Below, one piece after another: positions 16,470-25,908 of a stretch of DNA of 64,000 nucleotides. Both the position numbers and the translations under genes were made by a program. How positions within the stretch are numbered: position 1 is the first letter of the stretch; each line of letters begins with the position of its first letter. The notes beneath the pieces were generated by a model that ran no database searches, was not told where the DNA came from, and saw nothing but the letters and a program-made list of their open reading frames with translations. The stretch covers positions 2,764,959-2,828,958 of the forward strand of contig NC_017219.1 in the NCBI RefSeq assembly GCF_000269965.1, given 5' to 3'. Source of the DNA: Bifidobacterium longum subsp. infantis ATCC 15697 = JCM 1222 = DSM 20088. GTDB lineage: Bacteria > Actinomycetota > Actinomycetes > Actinomycetales > Bifidobacteriaceae.

Positions 16470-18086
16470 ATGACCAACAGCGATGGTGGGTTCCAGTTCG
16501 ACTTCCAGCAGCACGAAAAGCCGGTCAGGCCAACGGTTCCTCCGATTCCCGGGCAAGAGACGGCAGCATATAGCACGGAACCCACGGCACAGGCCACACC
16601 GGCTCTGCAGTTCCCGCAGTCTGTGCAGTCTGTGCAGTCTGTGCAGCCGACGCAGTTTGCACAGCCCACACAGCCCGCACAGCCGACGCAGCCCATCGAT
16701 CAGGCCATGACGCAACCGTTCTCGCCGCAATTCCCGGCTGCGGTTGCCGCACAAGCACCACAGCCGGCGGCAGCCACACAGCCAGCAGTATCCGAAACAC
16801 CAATCGCCGCTGCGCCCGGCCAGCAGCAATACGTTTGGGATCAGGCGACGCAAAGCTTCCGCCCGGTGGAACCGACAGCGCCGGTGACACCAGCAGCACC
16901 AGCGGCACCGGCGACATCGCCTGTTTCGGCAGCTTCAAACGCCGCGACACAAGCGTTCCAGCCCAATCAGGCCGAGCAGCCTGCGGTAGATGCCGAGGCA
17001 ACACAGGTGTTCCAACCTGATTCAGCTGCGGCCACACAGGCATATGGCGCATCATCCACCGTATCCGGTGAGACCGTTGCCATGCCTGCAACGCAAGTAG
17101 CGTCTGCCGATGATGCCGCAGCCACACAGGTGTTCCAACCGGCCGCCCTGGCCGCTTCGGCACAGGCTCAGCCTGCTGTGATGCCTCCCTCCATTCCGTT
17201 GGCTCAGGTCTCCGATGAGGACGATTCCGATGGCGCCGAGCCTCGTCACGGCGGTAGCGGCAAAAAGAACACCCTCAAAATCGTCGGCATTGCCGTAGCG
17301 GTAGTCGCCGTGATAGCGCTGGTTGTCGCCGGCCTGCTCTGGTGGCATTCCAACAGCAGTAAGGCGAGCCAAGCCGTGGCATTGGCCGAGTGCAAGGTAG
17401 CGGCCAAGCAGTACACGAATGCGCAGAAGAAGCTCACCACCGCCATATCCAATGGCCAAACCAGCGCGCAAACATCCACCAGCGATGTGGCCGATGCCAA
17501 TACGCTCACCACGCTGAATCAGGCGTTGCAAGACGCCGGCAACCCGGCTGACACCGCCAAGTGCGATTCCAGCCTCAACGCCACTGAGTTGAAGTCTCAC
17601 ATTAAAGAGCTGCAGAATGATGCCAGCGACATGGCTGACAAGACGGATGCCATCAACAATGCGATCAAGGCCGTTAACACTTCAAAGGCGACGGCCGATA
17701 CCGACACACTGAAATCGAACCTGAGCTCGGCTATTTCGCAGGCGCAAGGCACGCTAGATAATTCCGCGGGCAGTGTGGCCGATGAAAACACCCGCACCGC
17801 GCTGCAAAACACCATCACCGAGGCCAATACGGTGATGAACGGGACCAGTCCGTCCGAATCCGACGTCAACAATGCGATTTCTAAACTGCAGAAGGCCGAG
17901 TCCGACGTCACCGCCTCGATGCAGGCCAAGCAGCAGGCAGATGCCGCCAAGCAGGCCCAGGAGAAGGCCAAGCAGCAAGCCCGGCAGGAGGCGCAACAAC
18001 AGGCCCAGAAGAAGCCCGGCGACAACGGGACCGACAACGACAACGGCAACGGGACCGACACCAACTCCCAACACACCGGCAACTAA
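16470..18086 (+). CDS. Single-pass envelope protein with TQxF repeats and FIVAR-like exterior
   Basis: No specific function recognised. The 538-residue protein has a disordered Gln/Pro/Ala/Thr-rich cytoplasmic head (1-260), one membrane segment (IVGIAVAVVAVIALVVAGLLWW, ~268-290), and an extracellular helical part with FIVAR-like repeats (AKQYTNAQKKLTTAIS, ALQDAGNPADTAKC). It ends in a Lys/Gln then Asp/Asn/Gly-rich tail. The head contains five similar motifs (MTQPFSP, ATQSFRP at T127, ATQAFQP at T160, ATQVFQP at T178 and T219). These resemble TQ/TSxF phosphothreonine sites read by FHA domains in actinobacteria. A short tandem 9-bp repeat encodes QSV/QPT units near 16615-16695. CCCAAGGAGATGTC precedes the ATG. 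Confidence 0.72.
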   Translation: MTNSDGGFQFDFQQHEKPVRPTVPPIPGQETAAYSTEPTAQATPALQFPQSVQSVQSVQPTQFAQPTQPAQPTQPIDQAMTQPFSPQFPAAVAAQAPQPAAATQPAVSETPIAAAPGQQQYVWDQATQSFRPVEPTAPVTPAAPAAPATSPVSAASNAATQAFQPNQAEQPAVDAEATQVFQPDSAAATQAYGASSTVSGETVAMPATQVASADDAAATQVFQPAALAASAQAQPAVMPPSIPLAQVSDEDDSDGAEPRHGGSGKKNTLKIVGIAVAVVAVIALVVAGLLWWHSNSSKASQAVALAECKVAAKQYTNAQKKLTTAISNGQTSAQTSTSDVADANTLTTLNQALQDAGNPADTAKCDSSLNATELKSHIKELQNDASDMADKTDAINNAIKAVNTSKATADTDTLKSNLSSAISQAQGTLDNSAGSVADENTRTALQNTITEANTVMNGTSPSESDVNNAISKLQKAESDVTASMQAKQQADAAKQAQEKAKQQARQEAQQQAQKKPGDNGTDNDNGNGTDTNSQHTGN

Positions 18087-18277
18087 AATCCACGCACGCC
18101 CCACATACGGCACCGCCCATGGAGGCGGAATGGCCCGAAGCGCCGCTCTGATAGGCGACTATAGGAAACGGCGATAACCACAGGGCGTTGCGTCAACGAT
18201 GCGACGGATAGATTGATTCCAACATGAAACGGATCGTCCCGCACGGACACATCCTGATTTTCAGAGAAGGGAACATC

Positions 18278-19735
18278 ATGTCCGACATCGCATACGACTG
18301 GCTCACTTTGGGTGCGGCCGCCGTCCTATTCGCCATCCTGTCATTCCTCAAACGCAAGAAGAACGCGGGATTCACCACACGGGTGCTGCTGGCAACGGCA
18401 TTCGGCGTCGTTCTCGGCATCGCATGCAAAGGCCATACCGGGTACGTCGGCGCGGTGGGTTCCATCTGGTCCAGCGTGATCACCGCGCTGGTGGTGCCGC
18501 TGCTCGTGTTCAGCATCATCTCCAGCATCACCAACCTCGGAGAATCCATCCGATTGAAGAACATCGGCGTGAAGACCGTGTTCTTCCTGCTGCTCAACAC
18601 CACCACCGCCTCACTGCTCACGCTGCTTCTGGCGCAAGCGTTCCAGTTGGGGCGCGGCTTCCACTACACCTTGTCCGGCGACTACACGCCACACGACGTT
18701 CCCGCGGTCCTCGACACCATCGTGAACCTGTTCCCGCGAAACCTCGCGGACAACTGGGTCAACAACCAGGTGGTGCCCATCGTGCTGTTCGCCATCCTGA
18801 CCGCACTCGCCTACAACGCCGCCGCCTCCACGGACAAAGGCCGTTCCGCGGTCGCGCCGTTCAAGACCTTCATCGACGCGGGCAACGTGGTCTTCTCCAA
18901 AGCAACCCAAATCGTGGTCGGATACACCCCGTATGCGGTGCTCGCCCTCATCGCCGAAGCGGTGAGCGGCAGTGATGCGGCCACCCTGCTGCCGCTGGTG
19001 CTCGCCTTGGCCGTCGCCTACATCGCAATCGCCCTGCAGCTGTTCCTGGTGCAGCCGCTTGTGCTCGCGACCGTGACGAGACTGAACCCGATCCGATTCT
19101 TCAAGGCGTTCTTCCCCGCCGGAGTGGTCGCGTTCACGTCGGAGAGCAGCATCGGCACGATTCCCGTCACCGTTCGCCAGCTACGCAGCGCCGGCGTTCC
19201 GGGCGACATCGCCTCGTTCGTGGCCGGACTGGGCGCCAATCTCGGCATGCCCGGATGCGCCGGCGTGTGGCCGATGCTGCTGGCGGTGTTCGCCGTCCAC
19301 GCTCAGGGACTGAACTACTCTCCCGCACAGTATCTGTTCCTCGTGGTGCTCACGCTCCTGGTCTCGATCGGAACCGTGGGCGTGCCCGGCACCGCCACCA
19401 TCACCGCGACCTCGTTGTTCGCCGCCGCCGGCCTGCCGATTCCATTCATCGCCATCAGCCAGCCGATCAGCCAGATCGTGGATATGGGCCGCACCGCATT
19501 GAACGTCGCCGGCGCCGCCAACACCGCGGTGATCGTCGCGCAGACCGAACATCAACTGGATGCCGACCTGTATTACGGGCGTAAGGAGTATTCCGACGAA
19601 CTCGACGTCGACGGGTCCGACGCCGGTCCGGCCCCCACGCCGACGACGGCACCGGCAGTGCCCCCGCGCCTGCCGAATGCGGTGCTTCTCGCCAGCGGAG
19701 GCGACGCCTGCTGCGGCATCAGACCCGGCAAGTGA
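18278..19735 (+). CDS. SDF-family sodium-coupled amino acid/dicarboxylate symporter
   Basis: Membrane transporter of 485 residues in the dicarboxylate/amino acid:cation symporter family (GltP/TcyP type). Diagnostic segments are TSESSIGTIPVTVRQLRSAGVP (HP1 serine-rich), GANLGMPGCAG, VGVPGTATITATSLFAAAGLP (HP2) and MGRTALNVAGAANTAVIVAQTE. The overall pattern is closest in my memory to TcyP-like cystine carriers, which is a weak call. The C-terminal tail is Pro-rich and ends in CCGIRPGK. I used the ATG at 18278 preceded by AGAAGGGAACATC; the first in-frame ATG at 18224 lacks a site. Confidence 0.85.
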   Translation: MSDIAYDWLTLGAAAVLFAILSFLKRKKNAGFTTRVLLATAFGVVLGIACKGHTGYVGAVGSIWSSVITALVVPLLVFSIISSITNLGESIRLKNIGVKTVFFLLLNTTTASLLTLLLAQAFQLGRGFHYTLSGDYTPHDVPAVLDTIVNLFPRNLADNWVNNQVVPIVLFAILTALAYNAAASTDKGRSAVAPFKTFIDAGNVVFSKATQIVVGYTPYAVLALIAEAVSGSDAATLLPLVLALAVAYIAIALQLFLVQPLVLATVTRLNPIRFFKAFFPAGVVAFTSESSIGTIPVTVRQLRSAGVPGDIASFVAGLGANLGMPGCAGVWPMLLAVFAVHAQGLNYSPAQYLFLVVLTLLVSIGTVGVPGTATITATSLFAAAGLPIPFIAISQPISQIVDMGRTALNVAGAANTAVIVAQTEHQLDADLYYGRKEYSDELDVDGSDAGPAPTPTTAPAVPPRLPNAVLLASGGDACCGIRPGK

Positions 19736-19755
19736 TTAGTATTCAAGATTTGTCG

Positions 19756-19802
19756 TGCCTCCTGTTCTGTGCCCTGCATGAACAGGCACAGAACAGGAGG
19801 CA
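19756..19802 (+). terminator. Terminator of the symporter gene
   Basis: A 17-bp perfect stem (19757-19773 with 19785-19801) and an 11-nt loop, followed by ATGGTTTTT. It starts about 20 bases after the symporter stop. Confidence 0.9.
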
Positions 19803-19935
19803 TGGTTTTTCATATTCACGGCATTGGCCGTACTTCCGTCCATTCGTGTACAAGATTTCGATGATGAACGACGATATGTCAACATCACAAGAACATCGCG
19901 GGGACGTCAGGATGAGCGAGACATCCCCGCGAAAA

Positions 19936-21573
19936 TCAGGAGAGCTTACGTGATAGAGACAGAGCCACCCCTGCGATGGCAAGAGTCACGCCTACGGCAA
20001 CGATAATATCCGTCGAGATGCCGGTCGCACTCAGTTGCTTCGGTTGGCCTTGCACTTTGTGATTGGTAACCTTGTCACGGTTGCCATTCTGATCGGTGGA
20101 ATCTGGCGTCGGAACCGGCACGGTGGCATCAAGCGCCGCCTTCAATGCCTGCGACCACGCTGATACTTGGTCCGCTGTGTAGATCTTGCCGGTCAAACCA
20201 TCGATGGCGGCATCACGTGCCATACGGAGTGCAGTTTTTGCATCCGATTCCGCCGTATCGGCACCAATGATCTCACTGGATTTATCAATCTGCTGTTGCA
20301 ACACGGAGATGTCAATCCCTAATAATCCAGCTTCCAATGTCGGATCATATGTGTTGGAGAAACCTTCTCCGTAGTCACCACCAAGGACTGCTTTATTTGT
20401 CTCGTATAGGTTAGCGGCCTTCCCCACCATATCCCGCGCCTTATCCGCGGATGCGGCGTTGTCGTCAATCACCTGACGCAACGACATGCGATCAAGGTAA
20501 TGGTTCGCTGCAGTCTTTGCCGTATCCAACGCCATGCCCTCGCTCTCCGCAATGGCGGTCTTGGTCCACAGCAAGTTGGACGGTACAATCCGACGCAGGT
20601 CTTCATCATAGTTGCGACCGTCTCGGTCGAGCGCGTAAACGAACATGCCGCCAAGATTATGCTCACGCACATATGACGCCACTTGATAGAAATGGCTTTC
20701 TTCATACGGCTCGGTGGCATCATACCAGCGATTGTTCATGTCCCCTTCTTCGGGGAACGTCAGGCCCGGCACAAACTCGTTGCCGATATAAGGCTGATAA
20801 TCGGCGGCGGCCCTAGCGGTGCGATCGGAGGAAGAACCGTACTGCTGGTATGCCACGTAGTCAAAGCATTCCGCCACATTCTTGAACGGATTGAGATAAG
20901 ATCCATTCGTGTCATAAAGGAACATCGTGGTATCCGGCTTGGCGGATTTGGGACCGATGTGTTTGGACAGTGCACGAATCACATTGTCGGAGATCTTCAC
21001 ATCGGCATCATTCGGGTGCGCCTCCATGTCGATATCCAGACCATCCAAGCCAACGGAGATCATGTATTTATCGATTACTTGCTTAGCATAGGCATCATAA
21101 TCAGCTTCGGTCGCCTCGCTCTCGGTTTTGTTCTGCTCTTTCATGAAAGTACGAAAACCATTGACCGCCACGCCGGTGTAATCAATGCCCCGAACCAGCT
21201 TGATGCCACGCGAATGCAAGTACGGTGCATAATCAGATTTGAGCTTATCGTAGAACGGTTGCGCCTGTTCTTCCTGTCCCGATGGAACATAGCTGAATAT
21301 ATTGACCACGTCGACGCCGTACGGAATATCGTACATCGAAATCCAGTTATCGTCTGGAAGGTCGGTGTTGACACCCTTCATCGTGACATCACGCCACGCG
21401 CGGTAGTACACCATGAAATGGCGACCGGTCGATTGTATGGTTTCCTGTGTCGGAGAAACGGCGTCCGCATTCGCTACCGGTGCAAACGCGCATGTTGCGG
21501 CCATCGCTGCCGCTACGATGCCTGCGGTCATAGACGCCACATAACGCGGCATCATCTGTTTGATGAAAGTCAT
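19936..21573 (-). CDS. endoBI: Cell-surface GH18 endo-beta-N-acetylglucosaminidase (EndoBI type)
   Basis: Cleaves the chitobiose core of N-linked glycans on host glycoproteins. The 545-residue protein has a signal peptide (1-~37, ending ANADA) and a GH18 barrel (about 50-330). The barrel carries the DxxDxDxE motif in LDGLDIDMEA, placing the catalytic Glu at residue 184. A helical region (350-490) follows, and then a C-terminal membrane segment DIIVAVGVTLAIAGVALSLS ending RKLS, preceded by an LPxTG-like LSATG. The sequence strongly resembles the EndoBI enzymes described from infant and adult B. longum. AAGGAAAGCGGAACT precedes the ATG. It is a lone gene with its own candidate promoter, not embedded in a sugar operon. 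Confidence 0.93.
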   Translation of the reverse strand: MTFIKQMMPRYVASMTAGIVAAAMAATCAFAPVANADAVSPTQETIQSTGRHFMVYYRAWRDVTMKGVNTDLPDDNWISMYDIPYGVDVVNIFSYVPSGQEEQAQPFYDKLKSDYAPYLHSRGIKLVRGIDYTGVAVNGFRTFMKEQNKTESEATEADYDAYAKQVIDKYMISVGLDGLDIDMEAHPNDADVKISDNVIRALSKHIGPKSAKPDTTMFLYDTNGSYLNPFKNVAECFDYVAYQQYGSSSDRTARAAADYQPYIGNEFVPGLTFPEEGDMNNRWYDATEPYEESHFYQVASYVREHNLGGMFVYALDRDGRNYDEDLRRIVPSNLLWTKTAIAESEGMALDTAKTAANHYLDRMSLRQVIDDNAASADKARDMVGKAANLYETNKAVLGGDYGEGFSNTYDPTLEAGLLGIDISVLQQQIDKSSEIIGADTAESDAKTALRMARDAAIDGLTGKIYTADQVSAWSQALKAALDATVPVPTPDSTDQNGNRDKVTNHKVQGQPKQLSATGISTDIIVAVGVTLAIAGVALSLSRKLS

Positions 21574-21692
21574 AGTTCCGCTTTCCTTACTGTTATGGTT
21601 TTAATCTTCCTCATCAATCGAGGAAAAGGCGACGCCCCGATGGCAGATCGGACCATCTTTGGCACCATTGCCGGTCGGAACTAAATCGCTTT

Positions 21693-21720
21693 AGTATAAG
21701 GATAGGCGCTGATCAAGACA
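21693..21720 (-). promoter_or_regulatory. Candidate promoter of the EndoBI gene
   Basis: On the minus strand TGTCTT (21715-21720) and TATACT (21693-21698) are separated by 16 bases, about 120 bases upstream of the endoglycosidase ATG. The leader contains a small TTCCTC/GAGGAA hairpin near 21612-21632. The remaining gap sequence up to 21860 shows nothing else I can name. Confidence 0.45.
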
Positions 21721-21859
21721 CTCTGAAACATCGGCATGTACATCTCCACGAATCCAAGCACAAGACCGCCAGAATACCCTACGAACGACCTCCCGAACAA
21801 GAACGGCATTGTCTATTTCAGTAAATCCAGCGAACCGCTACGCTATATTTAGCCAACCA

Positions 21860-21901
21860 AAACAACGGTGGGCCGGACTCACGCCCGACCCACCGTTGTT
21901 T
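21860..21901 (-). terminator. Terminator of the P-type ATPase gene
   Basis: A 16-17-bp stem (about 21861-21877 with 21884-21900), with one wobble pair, is followed in the minus direction by a TTTT-containing stretch. It lies about 30 bases beyond the ATPase stop. Confidence 0.85.
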
Positions 21902-21931
21902 GATTGCCCGACAATCAGGCCAATACGATGA

Positions 21932-24919
21932 TCACCGCCTTGCCATCGCGCGTAGCACAATCTTGCGCAGCTCGGAGGCAATCAGCACGAACGCGGCCAG
22001 GCAGATGCACTCCACCCACGCCATCGGGCTCAGCGCCATGGTGCCGAACGGACCATTGAGGAACGGCACGTAAATCACCACGAGCTGCAGCGCCACGGAC
22101 AAACCAATCGCACCCCATAGCCACTTGTTGGAGAACAATCCCACGAACGCGGACTGCAGATGCGAACGGGAGGCGAGCGCGTTGAACAGCTGGGCGAACA
22201 CCAGAATCGTGAAGCCCATCGTACGGGCCTCGGTCATCTGCGCCTCATGGCCGATGGCCTCCACCGAACGATCGGTGAACAATCCGCCGGACAGATGCAT
22301 GTCCATACCAATCAGCGTAACCACCGCCATAATGATGCCGACGAAGATGATGTCGCCCCACATCGAAGCATCGATCACACGATCCGTCATCTTGCGGGGC
22401 TTGCGGCCCATCACATCGTCGGTCTGAGGATCGACGCCCATGGCCAACGCCGGAGCGGCATCGGTCAGCAGGTTGATCCACAACAGCTGGGTGGCGAGCA
22501 ACGGCACCGTGACACCCACGGTCTCCGGCTGGCGGATGCCGAGGAAGCCGGCAAACACCACGCCAAGAAACACGGTGAACACCTCGCCCACATTGGAGCT
22601 CAGCAGGTAGCGCAAGAACTTGCGGATGTTGTCGAAGATCACGCGACCCTCGCGTACGGCGGCCACGATCGTGGAGAAGTTGTCGTCCGCCAGAATCATC
22701 TTGGCACTCTGCTTGGTCACCTCGGTGCCGGTGATGCCCATGGCCACGCCGATATCCGCGGACTTGACAGCCGGAGCGTCGTTCACGCCGTCACCGGTCA
22801 TGGCCACGATATTGCCTTGCCGCTGCAAGGATTCGACGATCCTGAGCTTATGCTCGGGCGCCACACGCGCATACACGGACACTTCGGACGTGGCCTTGTC
22901 GAACGCGGCCTCATCGGGTAGCTGGTCAAGCTGGTCGCCGGTCAGGGCCTGACCGTCCTTGGCGATGATGCCAAGGTCGGAGGCGATGCGGGCGGCGGTC
23001 AGCGGGTGGTCGCCGGTGATCATCACCGTGCGGATGCCGGCACGATGGGCCTCGGTCACGGAGTCGCGCACCTCAGTACGCGGCGGATCGATAATGCCGA
23101 CCATGCCATTCCAGATGAGATCGGTTTCGATGGCTTCGGCCTGATCGGCGATGTCGGACACCTGGCCTGCAGCGTTGACGCTTACACCGGGCACATCAGC
23201 CAAAGAACTGGTTTCCAGCGGACGGCACGCCTCACCAAGCGTACGGTACGCCTCGGAGGAGAGACGTTCGACGGTGGCGAGAATCGACTGGCGATCGCCT
23301 TCGGTGAGTTTGCGGACCTGTCCGCCCACGCGGATACGCGAGCAGTAGCTCAACAGCACGTCCGGCGCACCCTTGGCGAACACGGTGAGATTGTCGGCAT
23401 CGGCGCTGTCCTTGGCGATGATGGACATGCGCTTGCGCTCCGAAGTGAACGGGATCTCGCCCACGCGCGTGTATCGCGTGATCTTGCGATCGGCCTTGAC
23501 TTTGCGGGCGGCCACGATAAGCGAGACTTCGGTGGGGTCGCCCACAATCTCCCAGCGGCCGTTCTCCTCGCGTAGTTCGCCGTCGTTCGCGAGCGTGCCG
23601 GCCACAAGCGTGGCGACGACCTCATCGGCCATGATCCGGGCCTGCTCGGACTCGGGATCGACGCCGCCGGCCAGTACCATACGCCCTTCGGGCGCGTAAC
23701 CGGTGCCAGTGATCTGCACTTCGCCGGACGGGGTGACCACACGTTCCACGGTCATCTCGTTGCGGGTCAGCGTGCCGGTCTTATCCGAGCAGATCACGGA
23801 AGCGGAGCCCAGGGTTTCCACCGAATGCAGCTTCTTGACGATCGCGTTGTGGGCCGCCATGCGCTGCACGCCAAGCGCCAGCACCACGGTCAGAATGGCG
23901 GCCAAACCTTCCGGCACGGCGGCCACGGCAAGCGAAACGGCCAGCAGCAAGGAATCAATCACGTCATGGACGTCGTTGAAGCCTTCCAGCACGGCGAGCG
24001 CCACCAGCACCACGACGGCGATGACGCACACCGCAATGCCGAGGATCTTGGAGACGTAATCCATCTCCTTCTGCAACGGGGTTTTCTCGTCCTCTGTGGC
24101 GGAGAGCATGTCGGCGATCTTGCCGACCTGCGTATTCATACCGGTGCCGGTCACGATTGCGCGGCCGGTGCCTTGCGTCACGGAAGTGCCGTTGAAGATC
24201 ATGTTGGCGCGGTCGCCCAGCGCCTTGGCCTCGGTGAGTGTGTCCGGCTTCTTGCCAACCGGCACGGATTCGCCGGTCAGTGAAGCCTCGGCGATGCGCA
24301 GGCTGGCCGCGTTGACCAGTCGGCCATCAGCGGAGACCGAATCGCCTTCCGCAAGGACGATGATGTCGCCGGGAACCACGTCGGCGGTGTTGATGCGCAT
24401 GACCTTGCCATCGCGCAGCACCGAGGTCTGCGGGGCCGTCATTTGTGCGAGCGCTTCGACGGCCGCCTCGGCCTTGGCTTCTTGCATGTAGCCGAGCACA
24501 GCATTGACAATCAGGATCAAGATGATCACGATGGCGTCGAACGGAAGCGCCTCGCCGCCTTCCGCGCCGGGCTGCGCATTGGCTTTTTCGATGAACCAAG
24601 CGATCACCGAGATAATAGTGGCCGCGATCAGCAGGTAGACCAGCGGATCTTGGAATTGGGCCAGGAATTTCTTCCATTTCGGTACGGGCGGGGCGCTGGC
24701 GAGCTCGTTCGGGCCGAATTTGGCCAGTCGGCGCTTGGCTTCTTCCTCGCTCAGGCCGTGGGATGGGTCGACGTTCAGGGCTTTGGCCACGTCGTCGGCG
24801 CTGGTCAGACTTGGATCCGTATCCCCCAATAGCGCTTCCTGTGCGCGCACTTCTTCCGATTCCACGACCCCGTTCGTTGCGGTCGCGGACTTTGCGGATT
24901 GATCATTACGATCATCCAT
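21932..24919 (-). CDS. P-type cation ATPase, calcium-exporter type (P2)
   Basis: A 995-residue ATP-driven cation pump, most likely exporting Ca2+. It has the N-terminal cation ATPase domain (AKALNVDPSHGLSEEEAKRRL), the actuator motif LTGES (~214-218), phosphorylated Asp379 in SDKTGTLTRNE, the TM4 ion-site motif VPEGL (335-339), the hinge TGDGVNDAPAVKSADIG, and a C-terminal block of membrane segments after RKFLRYLLSSNVGE. PEGL in TM4 is typical of SERCA/PMCA-like pumps rather than heavy-metal pumps. Na+/K+ cannot be excluded from sequence. The start MDDRNDQSAK follows AAGGAGAACACC. Confidence 0.92.
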   Translation of the reverse strand: MDDRNDQSAKSATATNGVVESEEVRAQEALLGDTDPSLTSADDVAKALNVDPSHGLSEEEAKRRLAKFGPNELASAPPVPKWKKFLAQFQDPLVYLLIAATIISVIAWFIEKANAQPGAEGGEALPFDAIVIILILIVNAVLGYMQEAKAEAAVEALAQMTAPQTSVLRDGKVMRINTADVVPGDIIVLAEGDSVSADGRLVNAASLRIAEASLTGESVPVGKKPDTLTEAKALGDRANMIFNGTSVTQGTGRAIVTGTGMNTQVGKIADMLSATEDEKTPLQKEMDYVSKILGIAVCVIAVVVLVALAVLEGFNDVHDVIDSLLLAVSLAVAAVPEGLAAILTVVLALGVQRMAAHNAIVKKLHSVETLGSASVICSDKTGTLTRNEMTVERVVTPSGEVQITGTGYAPEGRMVLAGGVDPESEQARIMADEVVATLVAGTLANDGELREENGRWEIVGDPTEVSLIVAARKVKADRKITRYTRVGEIPFTSERKRMSIIAKDSADADNLTVFAKGAPDVLLSYCSRIRVGGQVRKLTEGDRQSILATVERLSSEAYRTLGEACRPLETSSLADVPGVSVNAAGQVSDIADQAEAIETDLIWNGMVGIIDPPRTEVRDSVTEAHRAGIRTVMITGDHPLTAARIASDLGIIAKDGQALTGDQLDQLPDEAAFDKATSEVSVYARVAPEHKLRIVESLQRQGNIVAMTGDGVNDAPAVKSADIGVAMGITGTEVTKQSAKMILADDNFSTIVAAVREGRVIFDNIRKFLRYLLSSNVGEVFTVFLGVVFAGFLGIRQPETVGVTVPLLATQLLWINLLTDAAPALAMGVDPQTDDVMGRKPRKMTDRVIDASMWGDIIFVGIIMAVVTLIGMDMHLSGGLFTDRSVEAIGHEAQMTEARTMGFTILVFAQLFNALASRSHLQSAFVGLFSNKWLWGAIGLSVALQLVVIYVPFLNGPFGTMALSPMAWVECICLAAFVLIASELRKIVLRAMARR

Positions 24920-25079
24920 GGTGTTCTCCTTGGTATCGCCGCGGAGTAGTCAGCCTCGCGCCGGCACCGGGTTGTCTCTCCCGGGCGGCGCAGGACTGCG
25001 CGGTTATGGGCATCGACGCAATTGCAGCCGATGCGTACGATGCCATTATTCCATAACCCGGCGGCACACTGGTCAAGCC

Positions 25080-25295
25080 ATGACGGGCGAGCTGGGCGCG
25101 GACATCGTCGAGCGGTACAACGACTCGCCCATCGCTGCGGCCGCGCTGCCCGCCCTGACCTCGGTGCGCCCGCCGTACGCGCGTATCGTCACCGAGGTCT
25201 TGCGTCTCATCGAAATCGGGCCCGGGAATCCCACGCACATCTCGTTGCCACCGGAACTCGTCGTGCGCGCCTCGAGCTCGAATCGGCTTATCTGA
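25080..25295 (+). pseudogene. C-terminal remnant of a LacI-family regulator
   Basis: The frame MTGELGADIVERYNDSP...SVRPPYARIVTEVLRLIE...HISLPPELVVRASS matches the last roughly 65 residues of LacI-family repressors (the TxVRxPxxxIG segment and the LPxELVVRxSS ending). No helix-turn-helix or first sugar-binding lobe exists upstream; 24920-25079 contains no supporting frame. The remnant overlaps the EIIA stop by eight bases. It probably marks a deletion event at the junction between the ATPase and PTS genes. Confidence 0.55.
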
Positions 25296-25800
25296 CGGCG
25301 AGGGTGCCCACTTGCGCGCCGACGGCCACCGTACCGGAACCGGTAAGATCCAAAGCGGCGATGGTGGCCGGGTTGGTGAACACCACGATGACGTCGGTGG
25401 CTTTGCCCGCGGCCTTGACCGCATCGAGATCGACCTTCTCGATGGGATCGCCGGCTGAGACCGTCTGCCCGGCACTCACCAGCATCGTGAAAGGCGCGCC
25501 CTTGAGTTGCACGGTATCGACGCCGATATGCACCAACACCTCGACACCGCCCGGAGTGGTGATGCCCACGGCGTGTTTGGCGTCGGCCACGGTGGTCACC
25601 GTTCCGGAAACAGGGGCGACGACCAGCCCGGAGGACGGCACCACGCCGAACCCATCGCCCAGAATCTTGGCGGCGAACGTGTCGTCGGGCACTTTCTCGA
25701 TGGACTCCCAGACACCATCGCATGGGGCGAGAACCGACATCGCTGCGGGGGCGGGCGCCACCTCATCGCTGTTGTGGAACAAACCGGAGAACAATCCCAT
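25288..25800 (-). CDS. PTS EIIA component, glucose/GlcNAc family
   Basis: Phosphocarrier of 170 residues that passes phosphate from HPr to the EIIB domain of the sugar permease. The two conserved histidines are His76 in DAKHAVGI and His91 in VLVHIGVDTV, the latter being the phosphorylated one in the Crr family. The fold segments SGTVTTVADAKHAVG and SAGQTVSAGDPI are typical. AAGGAGTCATT precedes the ATG. The EIICB gene lies 108 bases upstream on the same strand and lacks its own EIIA domain, so the two form one permease. Confidence 0.92.
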   Translation of the reverse strand: MGLFSGLFHNSDEVAPAPAAMSVLAPCDGVWESIEKVPDDTFAAKILGDGFGVVPSSGLVVAPVSGTVTTVADAKHAVGITTPGGVEVLVHIGVDTVQLKGAPFTMLVSAGQTVSAGDPIEKVDLDAVKAAGKATDVIVVFTNPATIAALDLTGSGTVAVGAQVGTLAVR

Positions 25801-25908
25801 AATGACTCCTTGAAAACCAATGATGGACGATAACGGACGACTGCGTGACGCCGATCATGTCGACGTCACGCAGCCCAGTCATCATGCCATGCGCCAGACT
25901 GCCAAGCG

